Origin: Theristus sp. LFF4_11
Taxonomy: Eukaryota; Nematoda; Chromadorea; Monhysterida; Xyalidae
Assembly: GCA_030248135.1 (NCBI GenBank)
Contig: JASANC010001709.1
Coordinates: 19,131 to 83,130, forward strand
Reading direction: 5' to 3'
Length of the DNA stretch: 64,000 bases
Within the stretch, counting starts at the first letter, position 1, and each line of letters begins with the position of its first letter. The notes under the pieces were generated by a model. The model was not told the origin of the DNA. It searched no databases and was given only the letters and a program-made list of their open reading frames with translations. Both the position numbers and the translations under genes were made by a program. Shown one piece after another: positions 11,057 through 23,200 of the stretch.

Positions 11057-11998
11057 ATGGTGCTGTATTACGGGAGTTGTCATTGTGGAGCTGTGAAATG
11101 GACCGTTGAAGCACCCACGCTTCTTGAAATCATTCAATGCAAGTCAGTTTATTGACTTAACGAAACATCAACCTTAAAAAGCGACGCAGTGCAGCAAAAG
11201 TCACTCCGTTTTTACGTTGCAGCTGTTCAATTTGTCGCAAGAAACAGAACCAACATTTCATTGTGCCGTCCACTGCCTTCAGACTACTTCAGGCATGTTG
11301 CTTAATAGTATTATCAATTTTATAGCTTCTGCGAGTCAATGGATTTGCAGACACGTGAAAGGAGACTAGTTTCAATGTTTATGTGGCAATTCAAAATCAC
11401 CAAACAGACTCGGACCCATTTAGGGACTCGGATCACTTTGCCAATTTTTAATTCCTGCGTTATGCGTGCAACTGTTCACCTACCTGTACATGCGCGCATT
11501 GAGTCTCGGGACCAAAATGAAAAGTATCATATGTACTCATTTTTGAAAAATGAGGCGTTTTCATCGGCGTTGAAAAAAGCCAGGTGGCGTTAATTAACGC
11601 CGGTTGCGATTTTCAATTGACACAATCAACAACTCTTCACAGCGCTAATAACGAACAGAAATGCAGGGTGACAGCGAGCTGAGCACGTATCGGTTCGGCA
11701 CACGCAAAGCGGAGCACAAATTTTGTCGCCATTGCGGTGTGCAGAGTTTCTACGTTCCACGATCAAACCCGGATGGAATTGGTGAGAAGTCGAAGTGTCA
11801 GAAATGGAGCTTTTTGTTGGTTGACTGGTGGTTGAGACAAAAAAAATTAAGAAAAAATCACGAAGTGATTCAGGTGTGATGCCTCACTGTATCGACTGGC
11901 CAACAGTCAGATCGACCAAGATTCGCAACTTTGACGGGCAAAATTGGTCGCAAACGATGGCCACCGTTGGTGAGCGCATGGCACAGCTGTCGAAATGA
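11057..11998 (+). CDS. CENPV-like GFA-domain protein
   Basis: Four exons (11057-11142, 11223-11292, 11667-11781, 11874-11998) give 131 residues in one frame. The zinc-binding Cys pattern of the GFA/CENPV fold is complete: YYGSCHCGAV, then CNCSICRKKQNQHFIVP, then FCRHCGVQSFYVPRSNPDG, then PHCID. This closely follows the C-terminal domain of centromere protein V and its CENPVL relatives. Vertebrate CENPV adds a basic N-terminal region that is absent here, so this is a core-domain form. The family may bind thiol conjugates; CENPV itself acts at pericentromeric heterochromatin. The second intron starts with GC (CTTCAG/GCATGT), required both by phase and by the alignment. The start follows a possible 3' splice site (TTTTACGTAG), so a 5' non-coding exon or a trans-spliced leader is possible. 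Confidence 0.88.
11325..11530 (+). repeat. Dispersed ~200-bp repeat, copy 3
   Basis: Carries ATGTGGCAATTCAAAATCACC, GGGACTCGGATCACTTTGCC, CTGCGTTATGCGTGCAACTG and GCGCGCATTGAGTC in family order. It lies inside the GC-AG intron of the CENPV-like gene. Confidence 0.78.
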
Positions 11999-12494
11999 CG
12001 CAACAGCAAACAAACGACATTGCAAAACTTGTGTGCTTGCTGTTTTCCCAAACGTTTACTTGCAGTTTACGATGTGACGTGATTCAACCTGTTTGTTCAA
12101 CTGTAAATTTGCAAAAGCTAAAAATGGCACCACATGTGAACCTTGTACATTTTCTAAACCACCACGAGTTTTCAAATTTTTGTTTTTTTTGTAAACGCGG
12201 TGAAACGTACCTGCACAACAAGCGTCATTTTGTTAGGAATGACAGAAAATTTGCGAATCACCACTGATTAGACCAATAATTGCAATAAAGAACATATAAC
12301 ATATCGCGAATGGGCATTATTCCGTAATAAAGAGCACAAGCACGATTGTGTGGTCAGCTGGTTTTTTAAAATTTATAAAACGACTTTTAACGGCAAACCA
12401 GGGCATGACGTAATCAAATGTAAACTACCAGGTCTCATTGAATATAAACTGTTTGTTATTGGTTTGGAATTTCAGTTTCATTTGAAGCAACAAA
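11999..12494. other. Spacer between CENPV-like and Gly/His-rich genes
   Basis: Short AT-rich stretch. AATAAA-type signals occur near 12283 and 12328, consistent with a 3' end of the CENPV-like transcript. No TATA box is certain, although a TATAAA-like stretch lies near 12440 upstream of the next start codon. Nothing else is seen. Confidence 0.4.
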
Positions 12495-13601
12495 ATGAAA
12501 TACGCAATTCTGGTGATCTGCCTGTGTGCCTCGTTTCTGGCGACGGTAAGTCGGGGTTGTTTTCGAAAGCGGCAAACGGTTATTATTATTGGACATCCGA
12601 ATTTTCTAAAACGCAAGGTAAATAAACTTTCTTTTCTTCCAAATTTGCAGGAAGCCAGACGAGGAGGTGGATGGGGTGGCGGCGGTGGCGGCGGTGGCGG
12701 CGGTGGCGGCCACCACGGGGGTTGGAACGGCGGCGGAGGACACGATTGGGGACATGGTGGCTGGGGTCGACACAGTGGCAGCCATGCAAAATTTGGTTGG
12801 TTTGCGCTTCAGCTTTCATGGAAAATGTGCTCTCAGTTTGTCTGATTCAGCTGAAGAAACTAATTGCCTGCATTTCGAAATCGCACGCGCTTGCTTGCGC
12901 ACAAATTAATGCACCCAACCAGTGCGCCAAGTTTGTGTCAAAAAGTCAATGTTCAACAGACTGAACAAATGGAATAGCAGTAAAAAAACATTCTTAATTG
13001 AAACACAAAACATACATTATTTCAGGCTCAGAAAGTTCCGAATCTGAGTCCGAACAGGAAGACTTTGCGGAGCCGGAAGACTTTGGATGTTCGTTTTTTC
13101 CGTGATTATTGAATAATGTTTCCAGTTGTGAAAACATCTGTGAGCGTTTCAGCAATTGCAATGCATTTCGGCTGTGAATGCTCAAAGAATGACACCGGCG
13201 ACGAACACAACAGCACCATGGACTTTGACAAGCAGCCACATGGCCCACCGACCATTGGCAAATTCCAAAGCTGCTTTTCAAACGTTGTTAGACTGAAAAA
13301 CTTGAGAAACCTTCATGAAGCTTGCGTTTCTTTTTCAGAAGAGATTCTTGGCCATTTCGGTCTGGAATGCGACTGCAAAGCAATTCACATCAAAGGTTTG
13401 TGTTTTTTGGCTCAACTTGACGTTGTTGGTGGGCATTGTGAAATGTGGAATTGCAGATACCACCTTGACCTTGCAGGTGTGGTTGAATTGCCGATTCCAC
13501 TGCATAAAATGAAGCACCCACATCACGGTGACCATAAACCGCCACACGGCCATGGCAAACCGCCGCACCATCAGGGTGGAAAACCGCAGCATCTTTGGTG
13601 A
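12495..13601 (+). CDS. Secreted Gly/His-rich protein of unknown function
   Basis: Exon 1 (12495-12545) encodes a clear signal peptide, MKYAILVICLCASFLAT. Exon 2 (12651-12795) is a Gly/His/Trp-rich run with a 12-Gly stretch and repeats such as HHGGWNGGGGHDWGHGGW. Exon 3 (13026-13088) is acidic (Ser/Glu). Exon 4 (13126-13283) contains a HFGCECSKND segment. A short exon (about 13344-13395) has the related HFGLECDCK. The last exon (13477-13601) is a His/Pro/Lys tail with HPHHGDHKPPHGHGKPP. With these borders the frame is 197 residues. The acceptor of the fifth exon is uncertain, because a stronger AG five bases upstream would break phase. Composition suggests a cuticle, mucus or antimicrobial-type or metal-binding secreted product, but no family is recognised. 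Confidence 0.6.
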
Positions 13602-13768
13602 TCACAAGGTTTTGCTGACTTGTTTTTGCTTTTTTAAATGTTTCACGTCTGTTATTACATTTTGATAAAAAAGACTTCATTTTCGAATGTGATTGGGTGT
13701 TGTTTGCTTATTGGAAGCCCGGGGTAGGAGGAGTGAGTTTTTAAACAATAAATGGTGCGGGGTCAACT

Positions 13769-15348
<1,580 letters not shown>

Positions 15349-15368
15349 GAAGGCAGGCAACAGGCCCC

Positions 15369-15416
15369 CGTGGCCACTTACCCTAACCCAACGGCCCTCC
15401 GTGTGTGTGCAGGGGG
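15369..15416 (+). terminator. H3 3' end: histone stem-loop with enlarged loop
   Basis: A 27-base block, GGCCACTTACCCTAACCCAA plus CGGCCCT, is identical after H3 and H4. In H3 the stem start GGCCCT (15393-15398) is followed by a 12-base loop, CCGTGTGTGTGC, then AGGGGG (15411-15416), instead of the four-base CTTC loop seen after H4. Only about four stem pairs remain. Confidence 0.6.
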
Positions 15417-15449
15417 AAAGAACAAACAGAATAGCACGAAGACTCAATT

Positions 15450-15566
15450 AGTTAAAAAACACGTCAAATTTGACACACAGTTGTGTTTTTGAACGCCTGT
15501 CTTCTTTCATTCAAATTTCGCGCTCTCCTTGCACCCTGAAAAAAGCTGCCATATTTAAACGGCCAT
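15450..15566 (+). repeat. Dispersed ~120-bp repeat, copy 1
   Basis: Runs from CACGTCAAATTTGACACACAG to TTTCGCGCTCTCCTTGCACC, GAAAAAAGCTGCCATATTTA and CGGCCATTCG. Matching blocks recur at 26941-27010 (same strand, right part) and inverted at 43195-43325. Confidence 0.7.
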
Positions 15567-15648
15567 TCGTACTAGAAACAGTTTTTCAAACACCACTGCC
15601 GTAAGTATCACCTGCAGCAAAGCTGTGTGCAAAATCGAATATCAGAAG

Positions 15649-15766
15649 CGCGCTACATCGTGATTATGCATCGTACACGCGCTACGACGTGATTGTGCAT
15701 TATACAGTGGGTATAAGTGCGCGCGCTACATCGTGATTATACATTGTACAGTGGGTATAAATACGC
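15649..15766 (+). promoter_or_regulatory. H4 promoter with three tandem copies
   Basis: A unit GCGCGCTACATCGTGATTAT...GTACAGTGGGTATAA is present starting near 15649, 15677 and 15721. The second and third copies each contain a TATA box; the proximal one (TATAAATA, 15756-15763) lies ~70 bp before the H4 start. Repeated TGATTATGCAT segments resemble octamer-type sites. Confidence 0.7.
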
Positions 15767-15795
15767 GCGTTTTCAGCACTTCTGTTTCATTCTAA

Positions 15796-16146
<351 letters not shown>

Positions 16147-16170
16147 GCTGTGCCGCAAGCAAGGCCCACA

Positions 16171-16222
16171 GTGGGCCACTTACCCTAACCCAACGGCCCT
16201 CTTCAGGGCCACCACATTAACC
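16171..16222 (+). terminator. H4 3' end: canonical histone stem-loop
   Basis: GGCCCT-CTTC-AGGGCC (16195-16210) followed by ACCACA, the site bound by SLBP, matching the metazoan consensus GGCYCTTYTYAGRGCC. The upstream 27 bases are identical to those after H3. Confidence 0.93.
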
Positions 16223-16389
16223 ATAAAATGTGAAATCATTCGATGATTTTGAACTGAAAACATGCGGCGGTTGGTTACTGCATACACAACATTGTACATA
16301 CCTAGATATATCAGGATCAGATGGTGATCATTTCAGACTCGTAATGTCCATGATGCACTGAACGTTGGCACACAAGAACTAATGAGTTG

Positions 16390-17940
16390 ACGGTTTGTTT
16401 CGATGGTGTGACACAATGCATTTCATATGACACTGGTCAATGGGGTCGTGAGCAAAGTTCAAACTGGCGCATGCCACCCAACCGGCGTCTTGTCCACACG
16501 TGTTCAGGAACGGTGCTCGGTAGCAACTCTCCAATGTTTGTAGATGCCTGCTTGTGTGGGGTTGAACATGAAACAATTCACGTTATGAAACACGACGAGT
16601 TCATTGGGCGTGTTCCGCATTCACCACGACCAATCAGCATGTTTGTGTATGATCAAAACCAAGCGGCACCTGTGTGCAACTTGCCTGCAGAAATTCTGCT
16701 GATCGTTCAGAGTGGTGACGAACGTGTCCTCGCAGCGTTGTAACGCCGTCAGTGCTTGCTGATAAACGTTTGACATGCACGACTGATGAGAATTCAGCGC
16801 TGAATAACGAAACGCTGTGCATTTTTTTTGTTGCTGTGTGAAATGTCCTCTCAAAAGTAACAATAAATACAGCACGTATAGTGCTAGTCTGGTCCGGTCC
16901 GAAGCATACCCGCGGCGACGGTGTGGTGCACCGATGTGCGCAGCTTTCAAACCGGTGTGTAGCTCGTAAAACGGGTGTGCAGCCCGCAAGAAACTGCACA
17001 CCGGTTTTTTAGGGTTGCACACATCAGTGCACGCACACCGTCGCGCGGGTATGGTCGGAAGACATTGCACTAGACGCACAACAGGGAGTCACAAGGCAAC
17101 ACATGTAGCGACACGCGTGGTGGTGCCGTAGCATGTGTTCATTCGTAACAGTACAACAGTGAACAGAGGATGCAATGCCTTCAATACACGAGTAGACTTT
17201 GAAAGTGTTTCATAAACCGTGTTACCGTTAAATCCGGTGGAGCATCTCATTTGAACGGCATGCATAACGGCGGTGTATTTGTAAGCATTCGCCAAGGGCA
17301 CCGCGGACTGCAGCAGCACAAACACGTTGACACACAGTTCGTAGTTGACACCGAGACACGAGAAGAATACTGGGAATGCTCTGAGACAGGTTTATTAGGT
17401 GTATATGAGGTGTAAAACGCACCTAAAAAATTTCCAGATATGTTGCCGTGCGTTGCTGTCTCAGTGTTTGTGCAACATTGTTTGTACAGCAGCAAGTGCA
17501 CCACGTTGCAAGCGGTGGTGCACGCAGCCCAAGGCGGAAAAGCATCATCAGCTAACTTGCAAACTCGTATCAGCTGCGACTGATTGCCAAAGAACAGCGC
17601 ATCAACCGCAGATTGCAGTTGCTCTGGGTTATTCCAGTCGCCTGACACCGCCGCAGCTTGGTTGAAGCGGTTCTGCAAGTGCAACCATCGTTGATGCACA
17701 GAAAACACACCGCTGGTTGGCTGTGAAAACACACCGTTGAAGCAGCCAATCAACGCATCACGCGCAATTCTGGCGCCTCAAGGTTCGTTGATCGCCCCCA
17801 GAAATGCAACCGTTTGCTAACGTGAAAACGTTTTGACCGCCCGGGCGAGCGCACACGGTAACAGGTCACATGGCCCAGGCCAAGTGTCGCAAGGGTCGCG
17901 ACGACAGTGGTCCCAGATCTGTCTGTGTACCGGGCTGCTC
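16390..17940 (-). pseudogene. Broken intronless coding remnant, family not recognised
   Basis: Protein-like segments follow one another on the minus strand without splice signals, interrupted by stops and frame changes. About 17800-17430 reads GARIARDALIGCFNGVFSQP and VHQRWLHLQNRFNQAAAVSG, and continues to NVVHLLLYKQCC. In a second frame, 17370-17100 has VNYELCVNVFVLLQSAVPLA and VYETLSKSTRVLKALHPLF. About 16770-16620 has YQQALTALQRCEDTFVTTLN, and about 16620-16390 has NELVVFHNVNCFMFNPTQAG, with in-frame stops between. A palindromic MITE interrupts it at 16888-17062. Multi-stop decay of an intronless gene suggests an old integrated element (large DNA virus or transposon) or a processed copy. 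I cannot name the source. Confidence 0.45.
16888..17062. mobile_element. MITE D, copy 1
   Basis: Palindromic element with ends CATACCCGCGGCGACGGTGT and the inverted ACACCGTCGCGCGGGTATG, and internal mirrored CACACCGGTTT/AAACCGGTGTG. A related copy is at 24055-24206. It splits the minus-strand pseudogene. Confidence 0.8.
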
Positions 17941-18390
17941 AAATTGCATTCATAATAATACTTCGAATATCTTAAGAGAAAAGAAATAGAATGAGAAGTG
18001 TTTCTAATACAACCAGCCGGTGTTTTGTATTTCACAAAGCTGGTGCTAAAAGCTGCACGGTTATTCTTTCTGCAAAATTGTTTTTATCATGAGTGATTGC
18101 TTGGACCATCTCCAACGCGCTAATAAATATCCTTGGATGCAATTGTGCTTTTCTGATCTAACTAGTCCGCTTGACGGTAGCATTTTATTGGACTGTCGCC
18201 AACGCGCCAAAACACACAACCCCCCAAAAAGACGCCATGTACGTCATAAGAATGCCAGACACAACGTGCGAGCTGTGACGACAATGGAAATTCCATTATG
18301 TTGTGCTTCATTATTTTATTTGTCTTCTGTTGATCAACTGATTTCGCTCTGCACATCTCATCTCATCGCGTCTTCCACTCAACCGTCATC

Positions 18391-18690
18391 ATGATCAACG
18401 ACGCTGCCAAGTTCGTGATGTCTGTGCATTCTATTCTTCACAAGTCTCAGGTTGGCACAACCGTCTCCGCCAGCAGCCTGGCAACGTTCATCACACGACT
18501 GCAAGAGTTCAAAAACGCCGTTGAGCCAGCGATCGCCCGCATCTTAGCTGGCGACTACTCCAAGCTCAAACTGCGCCGTCTGGTCGACGTCGACACTGAG
18601 CAAAATCAGAACCGCGACGGCCGGCTTCTATCACTGGCGCAACCAACCAACCAGCTGGCATGCCTTTCAGGGCCACCCACATTGCCATAA
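18391..18690 (+). CDS. Orphan ORF in histone cluster, possible diverged histone-fold protein
   Basis: Intronless ORF of 99 codons, in step with H3 and H4 in orientation and organisation. The central part, FVMSVHSILHKSQ followed by VSASSLATFITRLQEF and AIARILAGDYSKLKLRRL, resembles the H2A core (FPVGRVHRLLRKGNY; VGAGAPVYLAAVLEYL) in spacing of hydrophobic residues and in the VH-x-x-L-x-K pattern. The similarity is faint and the basic tail is missing. Its 3' end runs through a sequence nearly identical to the 3' half of the H4 stem-loop, so the last ~15 codons look like former 3' UTR. It could be a decayed H2A gene, a new short gene using histone flanks, or chance. Confidence 0.4.
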   Translation: MINDAAKFVMSVHSILHKSQVGTTVSASSLATFITRLQEFKNAVEPAIARILAGDYSKLKLRRLVDVDTEQNQNRDGRLLSLAQPTNQLACLSGPPTLP

Positions 18691-18694
18691 AATA
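18655..18694 (+). terminator. Histone-type 3' element, half preserved
   Basis: TTTCAGGGCCACCCACATT, followed by CCATAAAAT, parallels the H4 sequence CTTCAGGGCCACCACATT, followed by CCATAAAAT. The 3' stem strand AGGGCC (18669-18674) and its downstream flank are kept; the 5' strand (GGCATGCC in place of GGCCCT) is not. Confidence 0.6.
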
Positions 18695-20282
18695 CTTCAC
18701 GTCCATGTGTTAATCATGTGTTTGCCTTTTGGCGCATTGGCGTTGGTCCAAAAATAGCAGTCCCACTGCCAATCATGCATAAATTTAGTGGCAGTCGGAA
18801 TACGTCAAGTCACAAATTGCCAGTGCCGCTTCCTTTAAAAATATCAGTAAAAAGAATCAATTTCATATTACTGTACAATAAGTACAAATATTGCACTAAG
18901 TCTAAACTCATGGGCTCTTATGCACACCCTGTACATCGCTAGGCCAAAACATAAGAGCGTGGGAGTATACACTATCAGACATCTGGGACTACTGTCGCCC
19001 AATCGCGCACACGATACAGTATTCGCCCACTTGGTGAAGAATGGACAGCAACCGCGGACATGTGCTCTTCAAACAGTGAACGTGTCTGTGCAACCAGTGC
19101 GTACCTGGCATTGTTGTAGCAGCGACAACGTGCACTGAGCGTTTGCGGTGCTGCACAACGACGCTGCAACAAGCAGACCGTGCAGTGAAATTATTTGTTG
19201 CACGAATGCCATTTGTGTTCCACAAAGACCGACGTATGTACAATGGAAAATTTCAAAAATTCAGACGTCCAGCCATAACCGCTGAACACAACTGTTTTTC
19301 CAGCTCGTGTTACCACATACCACACCACACCTCTCAAACATCACTCGTGCCAGCTGACCATAACATGATCATGCTTATCAAGTGAAAAACGCTTGTTCAA
19401 ACATGTAATAAGCTGTTGTGAGCGAAAAGCAACACAAGTTTCTTCTATCGTTTATTTTATTCAAGGATATACAGTGCTTTTTATTCAATCACTCGACTCA
19501 ACAGCGTTGACCAATAAGTTCACAAGTTACAAATCAAAAGTTCCGAATTCACGCACACACACGTACACTTAACGACTGAGCCCACAACATATAAACCCAT
19601 TTTTTACACTCGTTCAAGTTTCCGGAAACAAAGATAACGGCCGCTATGCTCTCAGAAAAGGTGCGTTGAAGATTTCAACCGATGGTGATACAAAACCGAA
19701 TCACTATGAACGAATAACAAGCGCGGTGTCCTCAGAAATGCGAAAAATACTCCGCGTTAAACATGAGAAGTTTCGTTTAAAGACAGATTTCAACAATTTC
19801 AATAACATGAAGTGAAACAAATTTGTCCAGAACGGAGTTATGCCATTTTGGATTAACGATTGTCAATGTTATTAACAAATCAGTCCAGTAAATCAATCAA
19901 TCAACAAAATGCATGAATGGAGTGGAAGAAAAACGTACAAATGATGTACAACGAATGAACGATATAGAAAGAGTAATGGTGAAAAAAACGAAAAACTTTT
20001 GCAAAACATACACTAGTAAAAGAGTGGTTAAAGATCACGGTTCACCACTGAAATCTTAAGTAATTGAGTCTGTGAGACCACAAATGAACATGTTTCTAAA
20101 GGTAAGTTTGGCTGTGTGGGGTTGTGCACCGTGCTTAGCACCAAAAATCTGAGTTTTTTTACAAAACATTACGTGATCAACACGACAGAAAGGTTTGAAA
20201 ACAGAGAAAAGGGCGAAACTGACTAACAATTTTTTTAAATAACCAGGACAACCAAGTTTGTGTCACAAGATTCGGATGCGAT
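18695..20282. other. Spacer between histone region and KIF23 3' end
   Basis: AT-rich, with no exon-like blocks found on either strand. It should hold the KIF23 3' UTR at its right side; no polyadenylation signal is certain. Confidence 0.4.
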
Positions 20283-23200
20283 TTACTGGCGGCGACTGTG
20301 TTTGGAAGAGCCTCGAAGGTCCTGAAACGAAAACGAACGATGCTTGAGTGAAGAAACACAGAATTAGGAAAACGGAGAACCCTGCTGTTAAAAGCAAAAA
20401 AAATGTCAACTCAGCGCAGTCGATTTCTGCATATATCATTTGCAATCAGCTGATTGGTTGGTGCACACATGATGCATGTATTCAGTGCATGCTCGCTGGA
20501 CTCCGCTTCCACAGCAGTGTCTGGCACCGAACGCATGCGTCACGTGATCACCAACCAATCAGCTGAGTGCACATAATTTCGAATGGTCTATGGGCACACC
20601 TGGTCGCCACTTGGACGCTTCGTGTTGCCCGGTGATTCATGGGTGAGGCGCTCGACGTCGTTGAAACAGACTGCCGTGCCGCCGCCGACTGTTGGCAAAA
20701 CATCGCCCTACACAATTTGTTCTTCAGTTTTTTGTTGACATCGTTTCGTTTTGCTTGCATAGTGGAAGTTTTGTGTCGGAAGAAAAAATTAATTTGAATT
20801 TGAAAAAAACAACAACAAAAACGCTGCATTTTAGTAGAGTGGCCGGAAATGCTGCTGCCGCTCAGTGGGAAACATCGGGTCTGTCCTTTCTGAGACACGA
20901 TAACCATCAACAACCGTTACAATTATTCAAAAAGCGACCATATTCGCAAAATGACTCTGTCAGCCTGTGAAGCGAATTGCAAACGGACAGGGGCGAAAGT
21001 ACCAGGCAGCACGCTACCATAGGGGTGGGGGTGTTGCGAAATAAGAAGGGGATCGCACAAAGCATCACTACTCGCCTTGACGAGCGACGTGCGCAGTGTG
21101 CCTGTGTTCGGATCGGCGTCCTGGTGATGTAGCACGTAGTTGGTGGCATGCCGCAGATCGTCCGCCTCGACGCGCGTCGTCGTCTTCTTGCGGCCGGGCA
21201 CGTTCGCTTGCAACAGTTGACCTGCAACACAGCAATGCAAGCAATGTTAGCTTGGTGGGTGCTGTTGGCTTCGCTTGGGTGTGTGTGCCGCAAGCAGCGC
21301 GCATTAAAATACTCACATCTCACGACTCACATGTCACACACACACACACGACAGACTTGCTCACAAATTGACGACGACGCATTTTCATCAGTTTTTTTAA
21401 CTTTCTGGGAACAGTGAAAACTTTCTCAACTTAAACTTAAGCCCCGTTTAGCCGTCCGTATTTGCATCCGGCACGGCACGTCACGTCACGTCAAACCTCG
21501 TTTATGCTGCAAAAAAAGAGCAATCCGGCACGTCACGGCACGTCACGTCTTGTTTTAGAACTAGCGCTCGTTTATGCCCCTGTACGGCGACGTACGTCGA
21601 CGTTCAGACAGATACGGACGCATAAACGATGACGTGACGTGCCGTGACGTGCCGGATGGTTTTAGAACACGCGCTCGTTTATGCTCCTGTACGGCGACGT
21701 GCGTCGACGTTCAGACAGATACGGACGCATAAACGATGACGTGACGTGCCGTGACGTGCCGGATGGTTTTAGGTTCTCCCCTAAAAAGCCGTGCGTCAAA
21801 GTTCCATTTTTTCAATTTTGTTTACTTTTGTTGTTCTTCATTGTGAGCACTCACTCACTCACTATCGTCCTGAAATGAGACATTTTTTCTGATTATTTTC
21901 TGTATTCTCAAACAAAAATGTCAGCAGTTTAGCTTTTATTCCCTGGCTATTCACAACAAAATAACAGAGCCTAAAGGGCTGGATGCAAATTTGTGAGTGA
22001 CTTTGTTTTGAAATCATAGCAATCCACAGAACACCAAAGAATTTGTCGTGCGGCAAAAAATGCGAAAATTTCATCTGCACATTCTGAGAGTCGAACCCTG
22101 AACGAACCACTGCGCCATGGTGTTGCTGCTGGCTGTATAGTCCGTGTTATTGCTGCAAAGCAATTGTGCAGCCGCAGCAAACCATTTGTGCACGCGCACT
22201 GTTGAAAAACACAATGTGTTTTCGCCTGTTCTTCTGCTCTGCATTCAATGAACTGCTCAAAAGATTTGAGCGAAAGACGAAATTTCAAAAGACTTGAATC
22301 TGTGGGTTGTTTCGAATTTGAGTTACAATCTCCGTTCTGCAGTCAAAATTGGTTGTTGTCGCATATATTCAATTTCAATTTGGCACACAACTTGATTGAA
22401 TTTTGCTCGCTGACGTACGGCTTTTTAGGGCAGAACCTAAAATGCAACGTCACGTCACGGCACGTCACGTCATCGTTTATGCGTCTGTATCTGTCTGCAC
22501 GTCGACGCACGTCGCCGTACGGACGCATAAACGAGAAAAAATTCTAAAACCATCCGGCACGTCACGGCACGTCACTTCACGGCACGTCATCGTTTATGCG
22601 TCCGTATCTGTCTGCACGTCGACGCACGTCGCCGTACGGACGCATAAACGAGCAAAAATTCTAAAACCATGCGGCACGTCACTTCATCTCACGTCATCGT
22701 TTATGCGTCCGTGTCTGTCTGTACGGCGACGTGCGTCAACGTCCGGACGGCTAAACGGGCCTTTACAGAAACCACAATAATCCCCTAACAATGAATCCAA
22801 CATTGAAGCGTCCCCCAGTGCATCATTTGTTGAAAAGTGCAAGTAAAAAATCTATGAGCGATGAATTATACCATGTATTGGGGATTTATTCAAACGTGTC
22901 CGGACTAACGTGAGGTCATTTTATTTAAAAACGCCCGTTTGTCAAAGTACAGGCACTAAAATTTCAATTTGGTGTGACTGATTCGACATTCACCATTTGT
23001 TTACGGGAAGAAATCGGCTAAACGGATAGTCTGGTTTGCTGTGAACGACAAGCGCATGTTTTGTGGCACATGACGTCATTTCAGTGGGACACGTTTAAAA
23101 AAATAGGCCATATCTTGTTGTATCTATATGTACATTTTTGGCGTTCCGCGGTTAACAAATGAAACATAACTGTGTACAAATGCAAAAAAAGCAAAAAGAA

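Noticed and set aside
22403..22780. ORF with repeated [20 protein letters not shown] segments
   Set aside because: It is a frame through the tandem ~110-bp units of the 21441-22763 element, with mirror ORFs on the other strand.
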